Shown: positions 46,475 through 55,203 of the stretch, one piece after another
Layout: each line of letters opens with the position of its first letter
Numbering within the stretch: the stretch's first letter is position 1
From: Gammaproteobacteria bacterium
Lineage (GTDB): Bacteria; Pseudomonadota; Gammaproteobacteria; Competibacterales; Competibacteraceae
Reading direction: 5' to 3'
Assembly: GCA_024235095.1 (NCBI GenBank)
Contig: JACKNC010000002.1
Span: 496,001-560,000 of the forward strand
Length of the DNA: 64,000 bases
Notes under the pieces: model-generated
What the model saw: the letters and a program-made list of their open reading frames with translations, nothing else
What the model was told of the DNA's origin: nothing
Database searches by the model: none
Program-made: the position numbers and the translations under genes

Positions 46475-47923
46475 TCAGGCTTTCGCCAGTTTGGCCGCCA
46501 GTTTGGCCTCAAGCGCCGCCTGCTCGCGCCGGCCAGCCTGCACGGTCATATAGATGTTGTACACCATGACCAATACCCCTGCGACAAAGAACGCGCCGCC
46601 CAGCGCCCGCCAGATATACGGCGTATGCATAAACTCCACCGTTTCGATGAAGGTGTAAGCCAAATTGCCGTAGTCATCGAAGCTGCGCAGCATCAAGCCC
46701 TGGCCGATGCCGGCCACCCACATCGAGGTGATATAGAGCACGATGCCAATTGTAGCCAGCCAGAAATGCACATAAATCAAGGTCTGGCTGTACATCCGTG
46801 TGTCGTACAGGCGCGGAATCAGGTGATAGAAGGAACCAAAGCTGACCAGCGCAACCCAGCCCAGCGCGCCGGAATGAACATGGCCAATCGTCCAGTCGGT
46901 GTAGTGCGACAAGGCGTTGACGCTCTTCAGCGACATCAATGGCCCTTCAAAGGTGGACATGCCATAGAACGACAGCGACGTAATCAGGAACAGCATGATC
47001 GGGTCGGAGCGCAACTTGTCCCAGGCGCCCGACAGAGTCATGATGCCGTTGATCATGCCGCCCCAAGACGGCATCAGCAGCAGGACAGAGAAGGCAGCGG
47101 ACAGCGTGGACACCCAATCGGGCAGCGCGGTCCAATGCAAATGATGGCCGCCAGCCCACATGTACAGGAAGATCAGCGCCCAGAAGTGAATGATGGACAG
47201 TCGATAGGAGTAAACCGGTCGCCCGGCCTGTTTGGGAACAAAGTAGTACATCATGCCGAGAAACGCAGCGGTCAGGAAGAACCCGACGGCATTGTGGCCA
47301 TACCACCACTGGGTCATAGCGTCCTGCACGCCGGCGAACAAGCTGTAGGATTTGGTCAGACTGATCGGCACGGCGAGGTTGTTAAAGATGTGCAACAGGG
47401 CGACCGCCAGCAGGAACGCCATAAAAAACCAGTTGGCGACGTAAATATGCGGCTGGCTGCGCCGACGAATGGTTTCAACATACACCACGATATAACTCAC
47501 CCAGACCACAGCAATCGCCAAGTCGAGTGGCCACTCAAACTCGGCGTATTCCCTGCTCTGAGAAAAACCCGCCATGTAGCTGAGTACGCCGAGGGTTACG
47601 CCGCCGGTCCACCCCCAGAAGGTGAACTCGGCCAACCAGGGAAAGGCCAGCCGCGCCTGGCAAGTGCGTTGTACGATGTAATAGGAGGTGGCGAACAGAG
47701 CGCTACCGCCGAAACCAAAAATAACCAGCGTTGTATGTACGGGACGCAAGCGTCCGAAGGTCAGAGCAGGAATATCGAAATTCAGGAACGGCCAAGCCAG
47801 TTCGCAGGCAATATAGACGCCGACCGACATGCCGATCACCGCCCATACCATGGCTATGATCGTGAATTTGCGGACGATATCATAATTATACTGCTCGGCT
47901 GGCAACGCTGAACTCAGGGCCAT
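46475..47923 (-). CDS. ccoN: Cytochrome c oxidase cbb3-type subunit I
   Basis: Catalytic subunit with haem b, haem b3 and CuB; reduces oxygen to water and pumps protons. It is 482 residues with twelve helices; WYGHNAVGFFLTAAF and GGHHLHWTALPDW hold the metal-ligand histidines. AAGGAG precedes the ATG. The cbb3 type suggests life at low oxygen. First gene of ccoNOQP. A 428-residue antisense frame over it is a shadow. Confidence 0.96.
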   Translation of the reverse strand: MALSSALPAEQYNYDIVRKFTIIAMVWAVIGMSVGVYIACELAWPFLNFDIPALTFGRLRPVHTTLVIFGFGGSALFATSYYIVQRTCQARLAFPWLAEFTFWGWTGGVTLGVLSYMAGFSQSREYAEFEWPLDLAIAVVWVSYIVVYVETIRRRSQPHIYVANWFFMAFLLAVALLHIFNNLAVPISLTKSYSLFAGVQDAMTQWWYGHNAVGFFLTAAFLGMMYYFVPKQAGRPVYSYRLSIIHFWALIFLYMWAGGHHLHWTALPDWVSTLSAAFSVLLLMPSWGGMINGIMTLSGAWDKLRSDPIMLFLITSLSFYGMSTFEGPLMSLKSVNALSHYTDWTIGHVHSGALGWVALVSFGSFYHLIPRLYDTRMYSQTLIYVHFWLATIGIVLYITSMWVAGIGQGLMLRSFDDYGNLAYTFIETVEFMHTPYIWRALGGAFFVAGVLVMVYNIYMTVQAGRREQAALEAKLAAKLAKA

Positions 47924-47969
47924 AATCCAAGTCTCCTTAGCAAGCCATAGATTAAGATGTTTTTAGCGT

Positions 47970-48001
47970 TTTCCAATCAATATTGTTGTCAGCATTGGAA
48001 A
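47970..48001. promoter_or_regulatory. Inverted repeat upstream of ccoN
   Basis: TTTCCAAT (47970-47977) and ATTGGAAA (47994-48001) are exact inverted copies separated by 16 bases, about 50-80 bases upstream of the ccoN start. It could be an operator. It does not match the FNR consensus, which I would have expected here. The remaining bases to 48220 hold no gene. Confidence 0.35.
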
Positions 48002-48220
48002 TGCGCGCCGGGGTCAGTCTGGAAGACATGGCATTCTACTAGGATTTACCGGGTTTTCTCAATCAGAAGAAGCTAATATTCTGGAATGGAAGCGTCCCGC
48101 ATGAAATAAGGTTAGGGTCGGATCAGGATTCACGGAGCCGGTCGTCTTTTTGCGTACTCACGGGCAAAGGCGAAGTCCCATGTGGGCGCGATGCAAAATG
48201 ACCTGGCAACTCAAGCACAC

Positions 48221-49189
48221 TTATGGGAATCGATCTTCCGGGGCGCGCCATGCGGGAGGCGCGGCCTGTGAAATCACATGGGCCGGGCCGCGCCGGATGC
48301 GCTCGAAATAGGAAACATGAGCCGGTGATGCGGGCGGCCAACGCTTTAGAAACTCACGCTCCCAGCGGTCGGCATCGAAGTCAAGCGCTAGGGCGTCGAT
48401 GTGAATCGGCCCTGGATTTGCGCCATACAATCGCTGATGCGGGCTGGGCGTCGTACTGATTCGGGTGATAACGCCAAATCGCGTGTTCGCAAAATTGGGC
48501 ATTCCTGCTGCCCCATTATTGATAATCCAACCCAGTCGTCCTTCAAGACCAAAGCAACGGCAACCGGGCAAACAGGTATGGCTGCTGGCAAAAACCTCGA
48601 CATTTGCTTGCAGAAACGCGGATGTCAGCCATTCATGATTCACTTTATTGTCCAGCGCATTGACATCAAATCGCCAACCGGCGAGCGCCTCGGCGTCGCC
48701 ATGCACCACTCCGATCCGTGCGTCGCCCACTCGATAACAGACGTACATCGGCAATTTACGCAGACTGGCCAGGGCATCGGGATGGCGTTGAGCGGTGGCC
48801 TTGAGATAGGCATGAATCTGATTGGAGCGTTCCACGACTTTTGCGTCGACCGTTTCCGGGTAGGCGCAACCGCAACCGGCTTCCGCTGCTCCTTGGGTCA
48901 GCAATTCCGCTTCCACGTTGCCGAGCAGGGCGTCATGGCGAAGCACGCGCGCGTTGATTTCGACGAAGGCGCTCTCATCGGCATCAAACCAATGAAAGTC
49001 GCCATTGAAACACAGCGTTACCGGACCCGATTCAGTCGCGGCCAGCACCTCCACAGCGTCAAGCGCAGGTCGGTTGCCATACAGGCCGCCGATGACATAC
49101 AGGGTTTCCGCTTGCCGTTCAGGCGCGACAGCCAGCGCCGCTGGGCCGTAGCGGTAACGCAGGGGACAAACCCGGCCCGGCGCGTTCAT
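48221..49189 (-). CDS. Metallophosphoesterase-like protein
   Basis: A 322-residue calcineurin-like protein. FNGDFHWFD, LGNVEAELL, VVHGDAEAL and SSHTCLPGC stand where the family has GDxxD, GNHE, GH and GHTH, so several metal-ligand positions are altered and activity is uncertain. Its ATG overlaps the stop of the symporter gene by four bases (ATGA), so the two are coupled. The longer open frame to 49423 would lie inside the symporter gene and is rejected. Confidence 0.75.
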   Translation of the reverse strand: MNAPGRVCPLRYRYGPAALAVAPERQAETLYVIGGLYGNRPALDAVEVLAATESGPVTLCFNGDFHWFDADESAFVEINARVLRHDALLGNVEAELLTQGAAEAGCGCAYPETVDAKVVERSNQIHAYLKATAQRHPDALASLRKLPMYVCYRVGDARIGVVHGDAEALAGWRFDVNALDNKVNHEWLTSAFLQANVEVFASSHTCLPGCRCFGLEGRLGWIINNGAAGMPNFANTRFGVITRISTTPSPHQRLYGANPGPIHIDALALDFDADRWEREFLKRWPPASPAHVSYFERIRRGPAHVISQAAPPAWRAPEDRFP

Positions 49190-50592
49190 GCAGACGCACT
49201 CTGCGCTACAGGCATCCCACGCCACCGACGCAAAAGCGCAGGTAACAAATAACCTGTCGTACAGATCAGCAATCCGTAAAGATTGGTTCCCAGAAGAAGC
49301 GCGTACTTGCCTTCGCCGATCGCCCAGGCCGCAGGAATCCAGCCGATTGCAAGCAGGACGCCAAGGAGCAGACCTGGCCAGAAGCTCAGATGAAAACTCC
49401 AGGGAGAATAACCCACCCCGCATTGCAACAAAAACACGGGCGCTAAACCCATGACCATCGTACCGCTCAGGGTTGTGGCGGCAAGAATCTCCGCGCCAGC
49501 GATCATGGGCAGATTACCGAGTACAGCAATGACAATCATCGCCACGGTACCGTAGCGCAAAGCAGAAACTGTCGGCTGTCGCCCGGCGATAGCCGGCAGT
49601 TCTTGCGCAACCACTTTGGAAAGAGAGGCAAAGGTCGAATCCAGAGTGGAGCCAGCGGCGGCGATCATCAACACTGTCATGACGAACAGCGCGCCAATCC
49701 CCAGCGCCTGGGCGACCGCTGCCGGCGCATTGCCGCCCACAGCGAGTCCGCTTAACCGGGCGTCGATGCCCACAAAGCTAAAGACCAGAATGGCGAAGAA
49801 GCCACCGACGCCCGCCAGGATAAAGGCTTTCAACATCGCCTTTTCCTCGGTAATGAATCCGCGATCGGTCAATACCGGATCGTGGAACGGATAGCTGAGG
49901 ATTTGCAAGCCGGCGACCCACAATAAATCCATACCAGCCGCCAGCTTGAATTCACCAACGCTCAACAGGTTCGCTACCCCGTGCTTGGGCAATACCAGCA
50001 GCAGCACCGCTGCCAAAAAGACCACGAAAACCGCCGCCTGAATGACATCAGTGACGATTGAACCACGCAGCCCTCCCTTGACGCTGTAGAACAAGGTCGC
50101 TGCGGTGAATAGCAGCGCCGCGCTAATAAACTCCGGGCTGCCCGCTGGACCATAGTAGCCACCGACCACCGCCGTGTTGCTCCATACCTCGTTATAGAGC
50201 CGGATCAGAATGGCGGCGGTAAAGGCCAATGCCGCGGCGCGACCGTACTTTCCGGTCAGGAAACCCACCAGACTGGTTGCTCCGGTGCTGCGGCGCAGAT
50301 AGTAGATAACGAAGCCCGCCAACGGAATCGACAACCAGTATGTCGCGTAGGCCAGTCCGCCAACAATGCCGTAACTCGCTCCCAGATTAGCCGCGTTCGT
50401 TACCGACTTCGCAAAAATCCACGAAATGAAGATACTGGCGGTCAGCGCCCACTGACGGGCTTCCCGTCCATTGTTATCCTCACCCCGAAAGAAGGCGCCG
50501 ACGGTGCGCGCGTTCGGCGTCACCGCATACAGCGCCGCGCCGTAAAAAATCAGAACACCCCAGAACGTCAGGCCAAAAGCCGTGGACAGCAT
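49186..50592 (-). CDS. Sodium:solute symporter family protein
   Basis: A 468-residue transporter with about 12-13 helices. The KSVTNAANLGASYGIVGGLAY and LIAAAGSTLDSTFASLSK-like blocks (MIAAAGSTLDSTFASLSKVV) are the sodium-site regions of the SSS family. Substrate is unknown. It is 32 bases downstream of the TVP38-flavoprotein gene and coupled to the metallophosphoesterase, suggesting one three-gene operon. Confidence 0.85.
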   Translation of the reverse strand: MLSTAFGLTFWGVLIFYGAALYAVTPNARTVGAFFRGEDNNGREARQWALTASIFISWIFAKSVTNAANLGASYGIVGGLAYATYWLSIPLAGFVIYYLRRSTGATSLVGFLTGKYGRAAALAFTAAILIRLYNEVWSNTAVVGGYYGPAGSPEFISAALLFTAATLFYSVKGGLRGSIVTDVIQAAVFVVFLAAVLLLVLPKHGVANLLSVGEFKLAAGMDLLWVAGLQILSYPFHDPVLTDRGFITEEKAMLKAFILAGVGGFFAILVFSFVGIDARLSGLAVGGNAPAAVAQALGIGALFVMTVLMIAAAGSTLDSTFASLSKVVAQELPAIAGRQPTVSALRYGTVAMIVIAVLGNLPMIAGAEILAATTLSGTMVMGLAPVFLLQCGVGYSPWSFHLSFWPGLLLGVLLAIGWIPAAWAIGEGKYALLLGTNLYGLLICTTGYLLPALLRRWRGMPVAQSASA

Positions 50593-50624
50593 GATTGAAT
50601 CTCTCAGTCGATGGTTGGGAGGGA

Positions 50625-52820
50625 TCAGATAGCGGTGTTAGCGTCACTGACTGCTGTTTCCAGTGAGCGGGTCGGACCCCGCCGCCAGGCATGAAAGCGC
50701 TCCACCCAGGCCAGCAAATTCTGTGGAGCATGGGCTTTCTTCCAGACGCCGGCAACGTACTTGTTGGCTTCCGCCAGGGTCGGGTAAATGTGAATCGTGC
50801 CGAGAATTTTATTGAGACCAATGCCGTGGCGCATGGCGACCACGTACTCAGCGAGCAGATCGCCCGCATGTTCGCCGACAATGGTCACGCCCAGGATTTG
50901 GTCCTTGCCGGGCGTGGTCAGTACTTTAACGAAACCGTGCGCCTCTCCATCGGCAATCGCGCGATCCAGATCATCGATGCCATAAACGGAAACCTCATAA
51001 GAAATGCCTTTTTCTTTGGCATCCTGCTCATTAAGGCCGACGCGCGCCACTTCTGGATCGACAAAGGTCGACCAGGGAATCACTGAATAATCGGTGCGAA
51101 ACTTCTTGAGCGGATCGAACAGGGCGTTGACGGCAGCGTACCACGCCTGATGAGCGGCGGTGTGGGTAAACTGGAACGGCCCCGCCACATCACCAGCGGC
51201 GTAGATGTTCGGATAGAGCGTTTGCAGATACTCATTGGTCTCCACGGTGCGAGTGCGCGTCGTGGGAATGCCCAGTTCCTCCAGCCCGTAACCAGTCGTG
51301 TTCGCCACCCGTCCAACCGCGACCAGCACCGCATCAAAGGGAATGCGCACATCCTGGCCTTCATGTTCGGCGATCAATAATTTTTCACCGTTTTCCACCA
51401 GAAACTGCTTGGCCCGGTGATTGACCAGCACGTTGACGCCTTCCGCGCGAAAACGCTGGGTTACTAACTCCGAGACTTCCGGATCTTCGCGAATCATGAT
51501 GCGCGGCGCCATCTCGACCTGCGTCACCTGCGCGCCGAAGCGGGCAAAGGTCTGGGTCAGCTCCGAACCGATCGGGCCGCCGCCGAGCACTACCAACCGG
51601 TGAGGCAATTCCCGCAGCGCCCAGACATTATCGGAAGTCAGGTAGCCGACCTCTTCCAGTCCGGGAATCGGCGGTACAAACGGCCGGGCGCCGGCGGCAA
51701 TGACCATGCTGCGCGTCGTCAAAGTCCGCGTTCCCTCAGCAGTAGTCACTTCCACTGACCAGGGTGAAGTGATTTTGGCCGCGCCTTCCACCACGTCGAC
51801 GCCCAATTCGGTATAGCGCTCCACGGAATCATGCGGAGCAACCTCTTTTATTACCCGCTGAACCCGCTCCATCACTTCGGCAAAATCAAAATCCGCTTCG
51901 GCTTTACGAATGCCAAATTCTGATGAGCGGCGGATATGCGAGAGGAGCTTAGCTGAACGGATCAGCGCCTTGGAAGGAACGCAACCGGTGTTCAGGCAAT
52001 CGCCGCCCATCTGATGTTTCTCGATCAGCGTCACCCTGGCTTTGACCGCCGCAGCAATGTAGGCTGTGACCAACCCGGCGCTGCCTGCCCCGATGACCAC
52101 CAAATTACGGTCGAAGCGAGTCGGCTTGGACCACTTTGCATAGACCCGCCGCGCTTTCACGACGGCAACGATCTTTTTGGCGATCAGCGGAAAAATGCCG
52201 AGCAGGGCGAAGGAAGCCAGTAGTTCGGGCGATAGAATGCCCTTTAGCGAATCGATATGCGCCAATTGCGTACCCGCGTTCACATAGACCAGCGTACCGG
52301 CCAACATGCCGATCTGGCTGACGCCGTAGAAAGTCCAGGTGCGGATTGGCGTCAAACCCATCGCCAGGTTGATGACAAAGAACGGGAAAATCGGAATCAA
52401 GCGCAAGGTGAACAGGTAAAAGCCGCCCTCCTTTTCCATTCCGGCATTAATCGCTTTCAGCTTGTCGCCAAATTTTTCCTGCACCCAGTCGCGCAGCACA
52501 AAGCGGGCGGCGAGAAAAGCCAGGGTTGCGCCGATGGTTGAAGCAAAGGAAACGATGATCGTTCCCCACAGTAACCCGAAAATCGCGCCAGCGGCCAATG
52601 TCATGATCGCCGCGCCTGGCAACGACAATCCCGTTACCGCCACGTAAATAGCGAAGAAGATTCCTGCGGTCAAAGCAGGATACGCCGTTCGATAAGCGTC
52701 GATGGCCGCTTGCTGATTTTTTACATAGTCCAAGCTAAAAAAACGCCCCAAATCGAGGATAAAAAAAATTGCTATTATCAGAGTAATTGCTAATGCTAAT
52801 ACAATCTTGCGCATATTCAT
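50625..52820 (-). CDS. TVP38/TMEM64 membrane domain fused to a mercuric reductase-like flavoprotein
   Basis: A 731-residue fusion. Residues 1-225 are a TVP38/DedA-type membrane domain (GLSLPGAAIMTLAAGAIFG, FPFFVINLAMGLTP). Residues about 235-731 are a class I pyridine nucleotide-disulfide oxidoreductase: FAD motif VVIGAGSAGLVTAYIAA, redox pair GGDCLNTGCVPSKAL, NAD motif VVLGGGPIGSELTQTF and the C-terminal dimer domain with HIYPTL. There is no heavy-metal-associated domain and no C-terminal CC pair, so it is not a true MerA. A thiol or disulfide substrate at the membrane is likely. Confidence 0.9.
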   Translation of the reverse strand: MNMRKIVLALAITLIIAIFFILDLGRFFSLDYVKNQQAAIDAYRTAYPALTAGIFFAIYVAVTGLSLPGAAIMTLAAGAIFGLLWGTIIVSFASTIGATLAFLAARFVLRDWVQEKFGDKLKAINAGMEKEGGFYLFTLRLIPIFPFFVINLAMGLTPIRTWTFYGVSQIGMLAGTLVYVNAGTQLAHIDSLKGILSPELLASFALLGIFPLIAKKIVAVVKARRVYAKWSKPTRFDRNLVVIGAGSAGLVTAYIAAAVKARVTLIEKHQMGGDCLNTGCVPSKALIRSAKLLSHIRRSSEFGIRKAEADFDFAEVMERVQRVIKEVAPHDSVERYTELGVDVVEGAAKITSPWSVEVTTAEGTRTLTTRSMVIAAGARPFVPPIPGLEEVGYLTSDNVWALRELPHRLVVLGGGPIGSELTQTFARFGAQVTQVEMAPRIMIREDPEVSELVTQRFRAEGVNVLVNHRAKQFLVENGEKLLIAEHEGQDVRIPFDAVLVAVGRVANTTGYGLEELGIPTTRTRTVETNEYLQTLYPNIYAAGDVAGPFQFTHTAAHQAWYAAVNALFDPLKKFRTDYSVIPWSTFVDPEVARVGLNEQDAKEKGISYEVSVYGIDDLDRAIADGEAHGFVKVLTTPGKDQILGVTIVGEHAGDLLAEYVVAMRHGIGLNKILGTIHIYPTLAEANKYVAGVWKKAHAPQNLLAWVERFHAWRRGPTRSLETAVSDANTAI

Positions 52821-53237
52821 GAAGTGGCTCCAGTGCCTGCGGGTGCGGTGGTTGTGCGATAGATCAAGCGTTGGTGGGCGAACGACGAATGAGTGACGCT
52901 ACAAGGGCTTTTACGCAGCGCCCCCGGATCTGGATGCAGCGAAATGCAGTAAACCGGCAACCAGAAAGAAGCGCGGTCGAGTTTGCAGCTGGAAATTAGC
53001 CTGATTATTGATGCTGATACAACCATGCCACAGCGTAATTCCAGGATGGGTGCGCCATGTCGGAAAAACTTGACGTTTTGCCAGCCATAGACTAGCTTTT
53101 CGTTGGCTTGGTCTGGGGTCAGAACGATTAGGTAATAGTGCTATACAAGAAAATTTTATGTATGACACATTGGTTTTTATCTAGTGATATATCGACCCAT
53201 TTGATTTATTTCACTGTTGATGAATGATGGAGATGCA
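52821..53237. other. Intergenic region between divergent genes
   Basis: Just over 400 bases with two overlapping short frames on the minus strand (52817-53026 and 52911-53168) that I cannot tie to any family. They may be the remains of a gene. The AT-rich part from 53140 onward probably carries the promoter of the RRM gene. Confidence 0.4.
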
Positions 53238-53528
53238 ATGCAGCAAAATAAGATTTATGTTGGCAACTTCCCATATACTGTTGATGAATCACAGTTACGG
53301 GAACTGTTCTCGCCTTATGGGGATATTGAAGATCTCGCCCTGATCATGGACCGGGAGACGGGACGACCCAAAGGATTTGCTTTTATCACCTTCGCCGCAC
53401 AACACGCCGCGGAAAAGGCCCTTGAACAAAATGGTAAATCCCTGGGGGGACGGCCGCTCAAAGTGAACATGGCGACCGAGAAACCGGCGCGTGGAGGGCG
53501 CGGCGGCGGTAGCCGGTCACGGTGGTGA
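53238..53528 (+). CDS. RRM-type RNA-binding protein
   Basis: A 96-residue single RRM protein with RNP2 IYVGNF and RNP1 KGFAFITF, followed by a short Gly/Arg tail. Bacterial members of this type are small, often cold-induced RNA chaperones. GGAG stands seven bases before the ATG at 53238; earlier ATGs in the same frame lack this spacing. Confidence 0.92.
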   Translation: MQQNKIYVGNFPYTVDESQLRELFSPYGDIEDLALIMDRETGRPKGFAFITFAAQHAAEKALEQNGKSLGGRPLKVNMATEKPARGGRGGGSRSRW

Positions 53529-53586
53529 CAGGCTGACATCTTCGGCGCCCTGACGATTTTTATAAGCGCTGCGAAAAACTGTAGAT

Positions 53587-53610
53587 CCGCTTGAAAGCGG
53601 GCTTTACAGG
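53587..53610 (+). terminator. Short hairpin after the RRM gene
   Basis: CCGCTT and AAGCGG form a perfect 6-bp stem with a two-base loop at 53587-53600. The following bases include only a weak T-run. Further on, TTGGTTCTTC and GAAGAACCAA (about 53627-53698) form a second, wider inverted repeat followed by TTTTT, between the RRM and ArsS genes. Confidence 0.45.
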
Positions 53611-53703
53611 ATTTTTGGGTTCATTTTTGGTTCTTCAACCTTATCTTTGGAGTGAGTTCCGTAAGGTAACCAGTTCCATAAGAATCGTCGAAGAACCAAG
53701 TTT

Positions 53704-54684
53704 TTACACAGACATCAGACTGGATTCCAGCGCCCCGCCGCAACTACTGCCTTGCCCAGCGGTGCAGCCATAGCAATGGTCAGCGACCTGAATTCGGGTG
53801 CCGGTCAGATCGCAGTCCAGCAATTCGCCAAGATGGGTGCGTTCCAGTTCGCTGGCGCCTAGGGGCAGTTTCAGCATCTGGTTGAAGTCACAGTCGTACA
53901 CATACCCCTGCCAGTCCACTGAAATCAGATTTCGGCACATCACTGCATCCAGATTCTCGGCGCGGTGCGCGGACTTGAGCAATTGCATATAGGGCGCGAA
54001 TTGTCCTTTTGAGATCAACTGGCTGCCAAAACGCTGAATGGGCATATTGGCCAACGCCAGCAAGCGCGAGAAAACTATCCCGTAACGGGTCAGTAGCTCC
54101 TGTTTGTAAGCGGCTTCCAAACCCACTTGGTCAGGCGGCAGGATCGGACCGAGCGGGTTATAGACCAGATTCAGCGTGAGTCCGCTATCGAGTTGGCCAT
54201 AGCCTTGGTCATTAAGTTGCCGCAAACCCGCCAGACTGGATTCGAATACACCCTTACCACGCTGCTGATCGACGTTTTCTTCCAGGTAACAAGGCAGAGA
54301 AGCGGTAATTTCAACGGCGTGCCTGGCCAGAAATACTGCCAAATCCTCTTGGCCAGGCTCCTTGAGGATGGTCAGATTGCAACGGTCGATCACCCGAACG
54401 CCTTGACTACGGGCATGGGTCACCAGGGAACGGAAATGCGGATTCAGTTCAGGAGCACCGCCCGTCAGATCCAGTGTCGTCACCTGACGCAACTTCATAT
54501 AGCGAAGCAATAGCTCCATTGTCTCCCATCTCATTTCCTCAGTGCGTTGAGGGCCGGCTGCAACGTGGCAATGGGTGCAGGATTGGTTGCAACGATAGCC
54601 CAGATTAGCCTGCAAGGTATCGATGCGGGCACGGTAAACCGTGGGGAAATCGGTTTTCACCAGAAGTGGAAAAGTATCACGCAT
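53704..54684 (-). CDS. arsS: Arsenosugar biosynthesis radical SAM protein ArsS
   Basis: Radical SAM enzyme, 326 residues, that attaches the SAM-derived deoxyadenosyl group to dimethylated arsenic on the route to arsenosugars. The 4Fe-4S motif CNQSCTHC (CX3CX2C) is at about 32-39, then LDLTGGAPELNPHF. The cysteine-rich C-terminus (HCYGCTAGQGSSCGGAL) is the typical ArsS ending. A Cys sits where some relatives have selenocysteine. No ArsM methyltransferase is in the window. It follows an unknown 93-residue gene on the same strand. Confidence 0.9.
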   Translation of the reverse strand: MRDTFPLLVKTDFPTVYRARIDTLQANLGYRCNQSCTHCHVAAGPQRTEEMRWETMELLLRYMKLRQVTTLDLTGGAPELNPHFRSLVTHARSQGVRVIDRCNLTILKEPGQEDLAVFLARHAVEITASLPCYLEENVDQQRGKGVFESSLAGLRQLNDQGYGQLDSGLTLNLVYNPLGPILPPDQVGLEAAYKQELLTRYGIVFSRLLALANMPIQRFGSQLISKGQFAPYMQLLKSAHRAENLDAVMCRNLISVDWQGYVYDCDFNQMLKLPLGASELERTHLGELLDCDLTGTRIQVADHCYGCTAGQGSSCGGALESSLMSV

Positions 54685-54762
54685 ACCTGTTCTCTCGAAC
54701 GAATCAAGGGATTTGCTGGCTTAGTCGTAGTAAGGAAGATCATTCTTACATCCAGACTGATT

Positions 54763-55044
54763 TCAGGAAGCATCCTGGATCGTTAATCGACCTTGCGTCT
54801 CGGCTTCATCGGTAGTCAGGGCGTTGCCGGAGACATCCTGCCACTCGATTCCCCCCCCACCATAGACGACTGGCGTGAGTTCAGTCTCCACGATAACGGG
54901 CAGGTAATCAATATCATAGTAGGGATTAGGCCCGCCTTCATCCTGGGGTTCGTTGTAGAGATCCCAGCGCGGCCAGTTATCGGGGTTATCCGCGCCAGCG
55001 CGCAAAACAGCGCGGCGCTGATAAAGCGTATGTTGCGTTTTCAT
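54763..55044 (-). CDS. Unknown 93-residue acidic protein upstream of arsS
   Basis: An ATG with a strong GAGGAG seven bases upstream opens a 93-residue frame beginning MKTQHTLYQRRAVLRAG. The protein is acidic and rich in Pro, Tyr and Asn (NPYYDIDYLPVIVE) and contains a GGGG turn. No Cys, signal peptide or membrane helix is seen. It ends 79 bases before arsS and is probably cotranscribed. I do not recognise the family. A longer frame to 55284 exists but lacks a ribosome site. Confidence 0.65.
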   Translation of the reverse strand: MKTQHTLYQRRAVLRAGADNPDNWPRWDLYNEPQDEGGPNPYYDIDYLPVIVETELTPVVYGGGGIEWQDVSGNALTTDEAETQGRLTIQDAS

Positions 55045-55203
55045 GGGCGGACTCCTCATTATTTTGTGCTGCAAATGTGGTGAATACCGGATAAATGCTT
55101 GTCGTCGCTTCCATTGCTTCTTACACTGGCGACCGGGAACCGACTGCGGTAAGTGGTTCAGCGTAACCGACATCAGCATTTTATAGAAAATACTATGACC
55201 CAA

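Noticed and set aside
46625..47911. A 428-residue open frame antisense to ccoN
   Set aside because: It lies wholly over a well-conserved oxidase gene and has no family features.
47970..48001. FNR site controlling the cbb3 operon
   Set aside because: The inverted repeat does not fit TTGAT-N4-ATCAA; no convincing FNR box was seen before ccoN.
48401..49252. Long plus-strand frame over the metallophosphoesterase gene
   Set aside because: The minus strand has recognisable phosphoesterase motifs and a coupled start, while the plus frame has neither.
50625..52820. Mercuric reductase (merA)
   Set aside because: The N-terminal heavy-metal domain and the C-terminal cysteine pair are missing and no other mer gene is nearby.
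53704..54684. ArsS as a selenoprotein
   Set aside because: There is no in-frame TGA; the relevant C-terminal positions are Cys codons.
53704..54684. ArsS as the missing maturase for the WxN peptide
   Set aside because: It matches the arsenosugar family throughout, lacks a peptide-binding domain, and lies 21 kb away.
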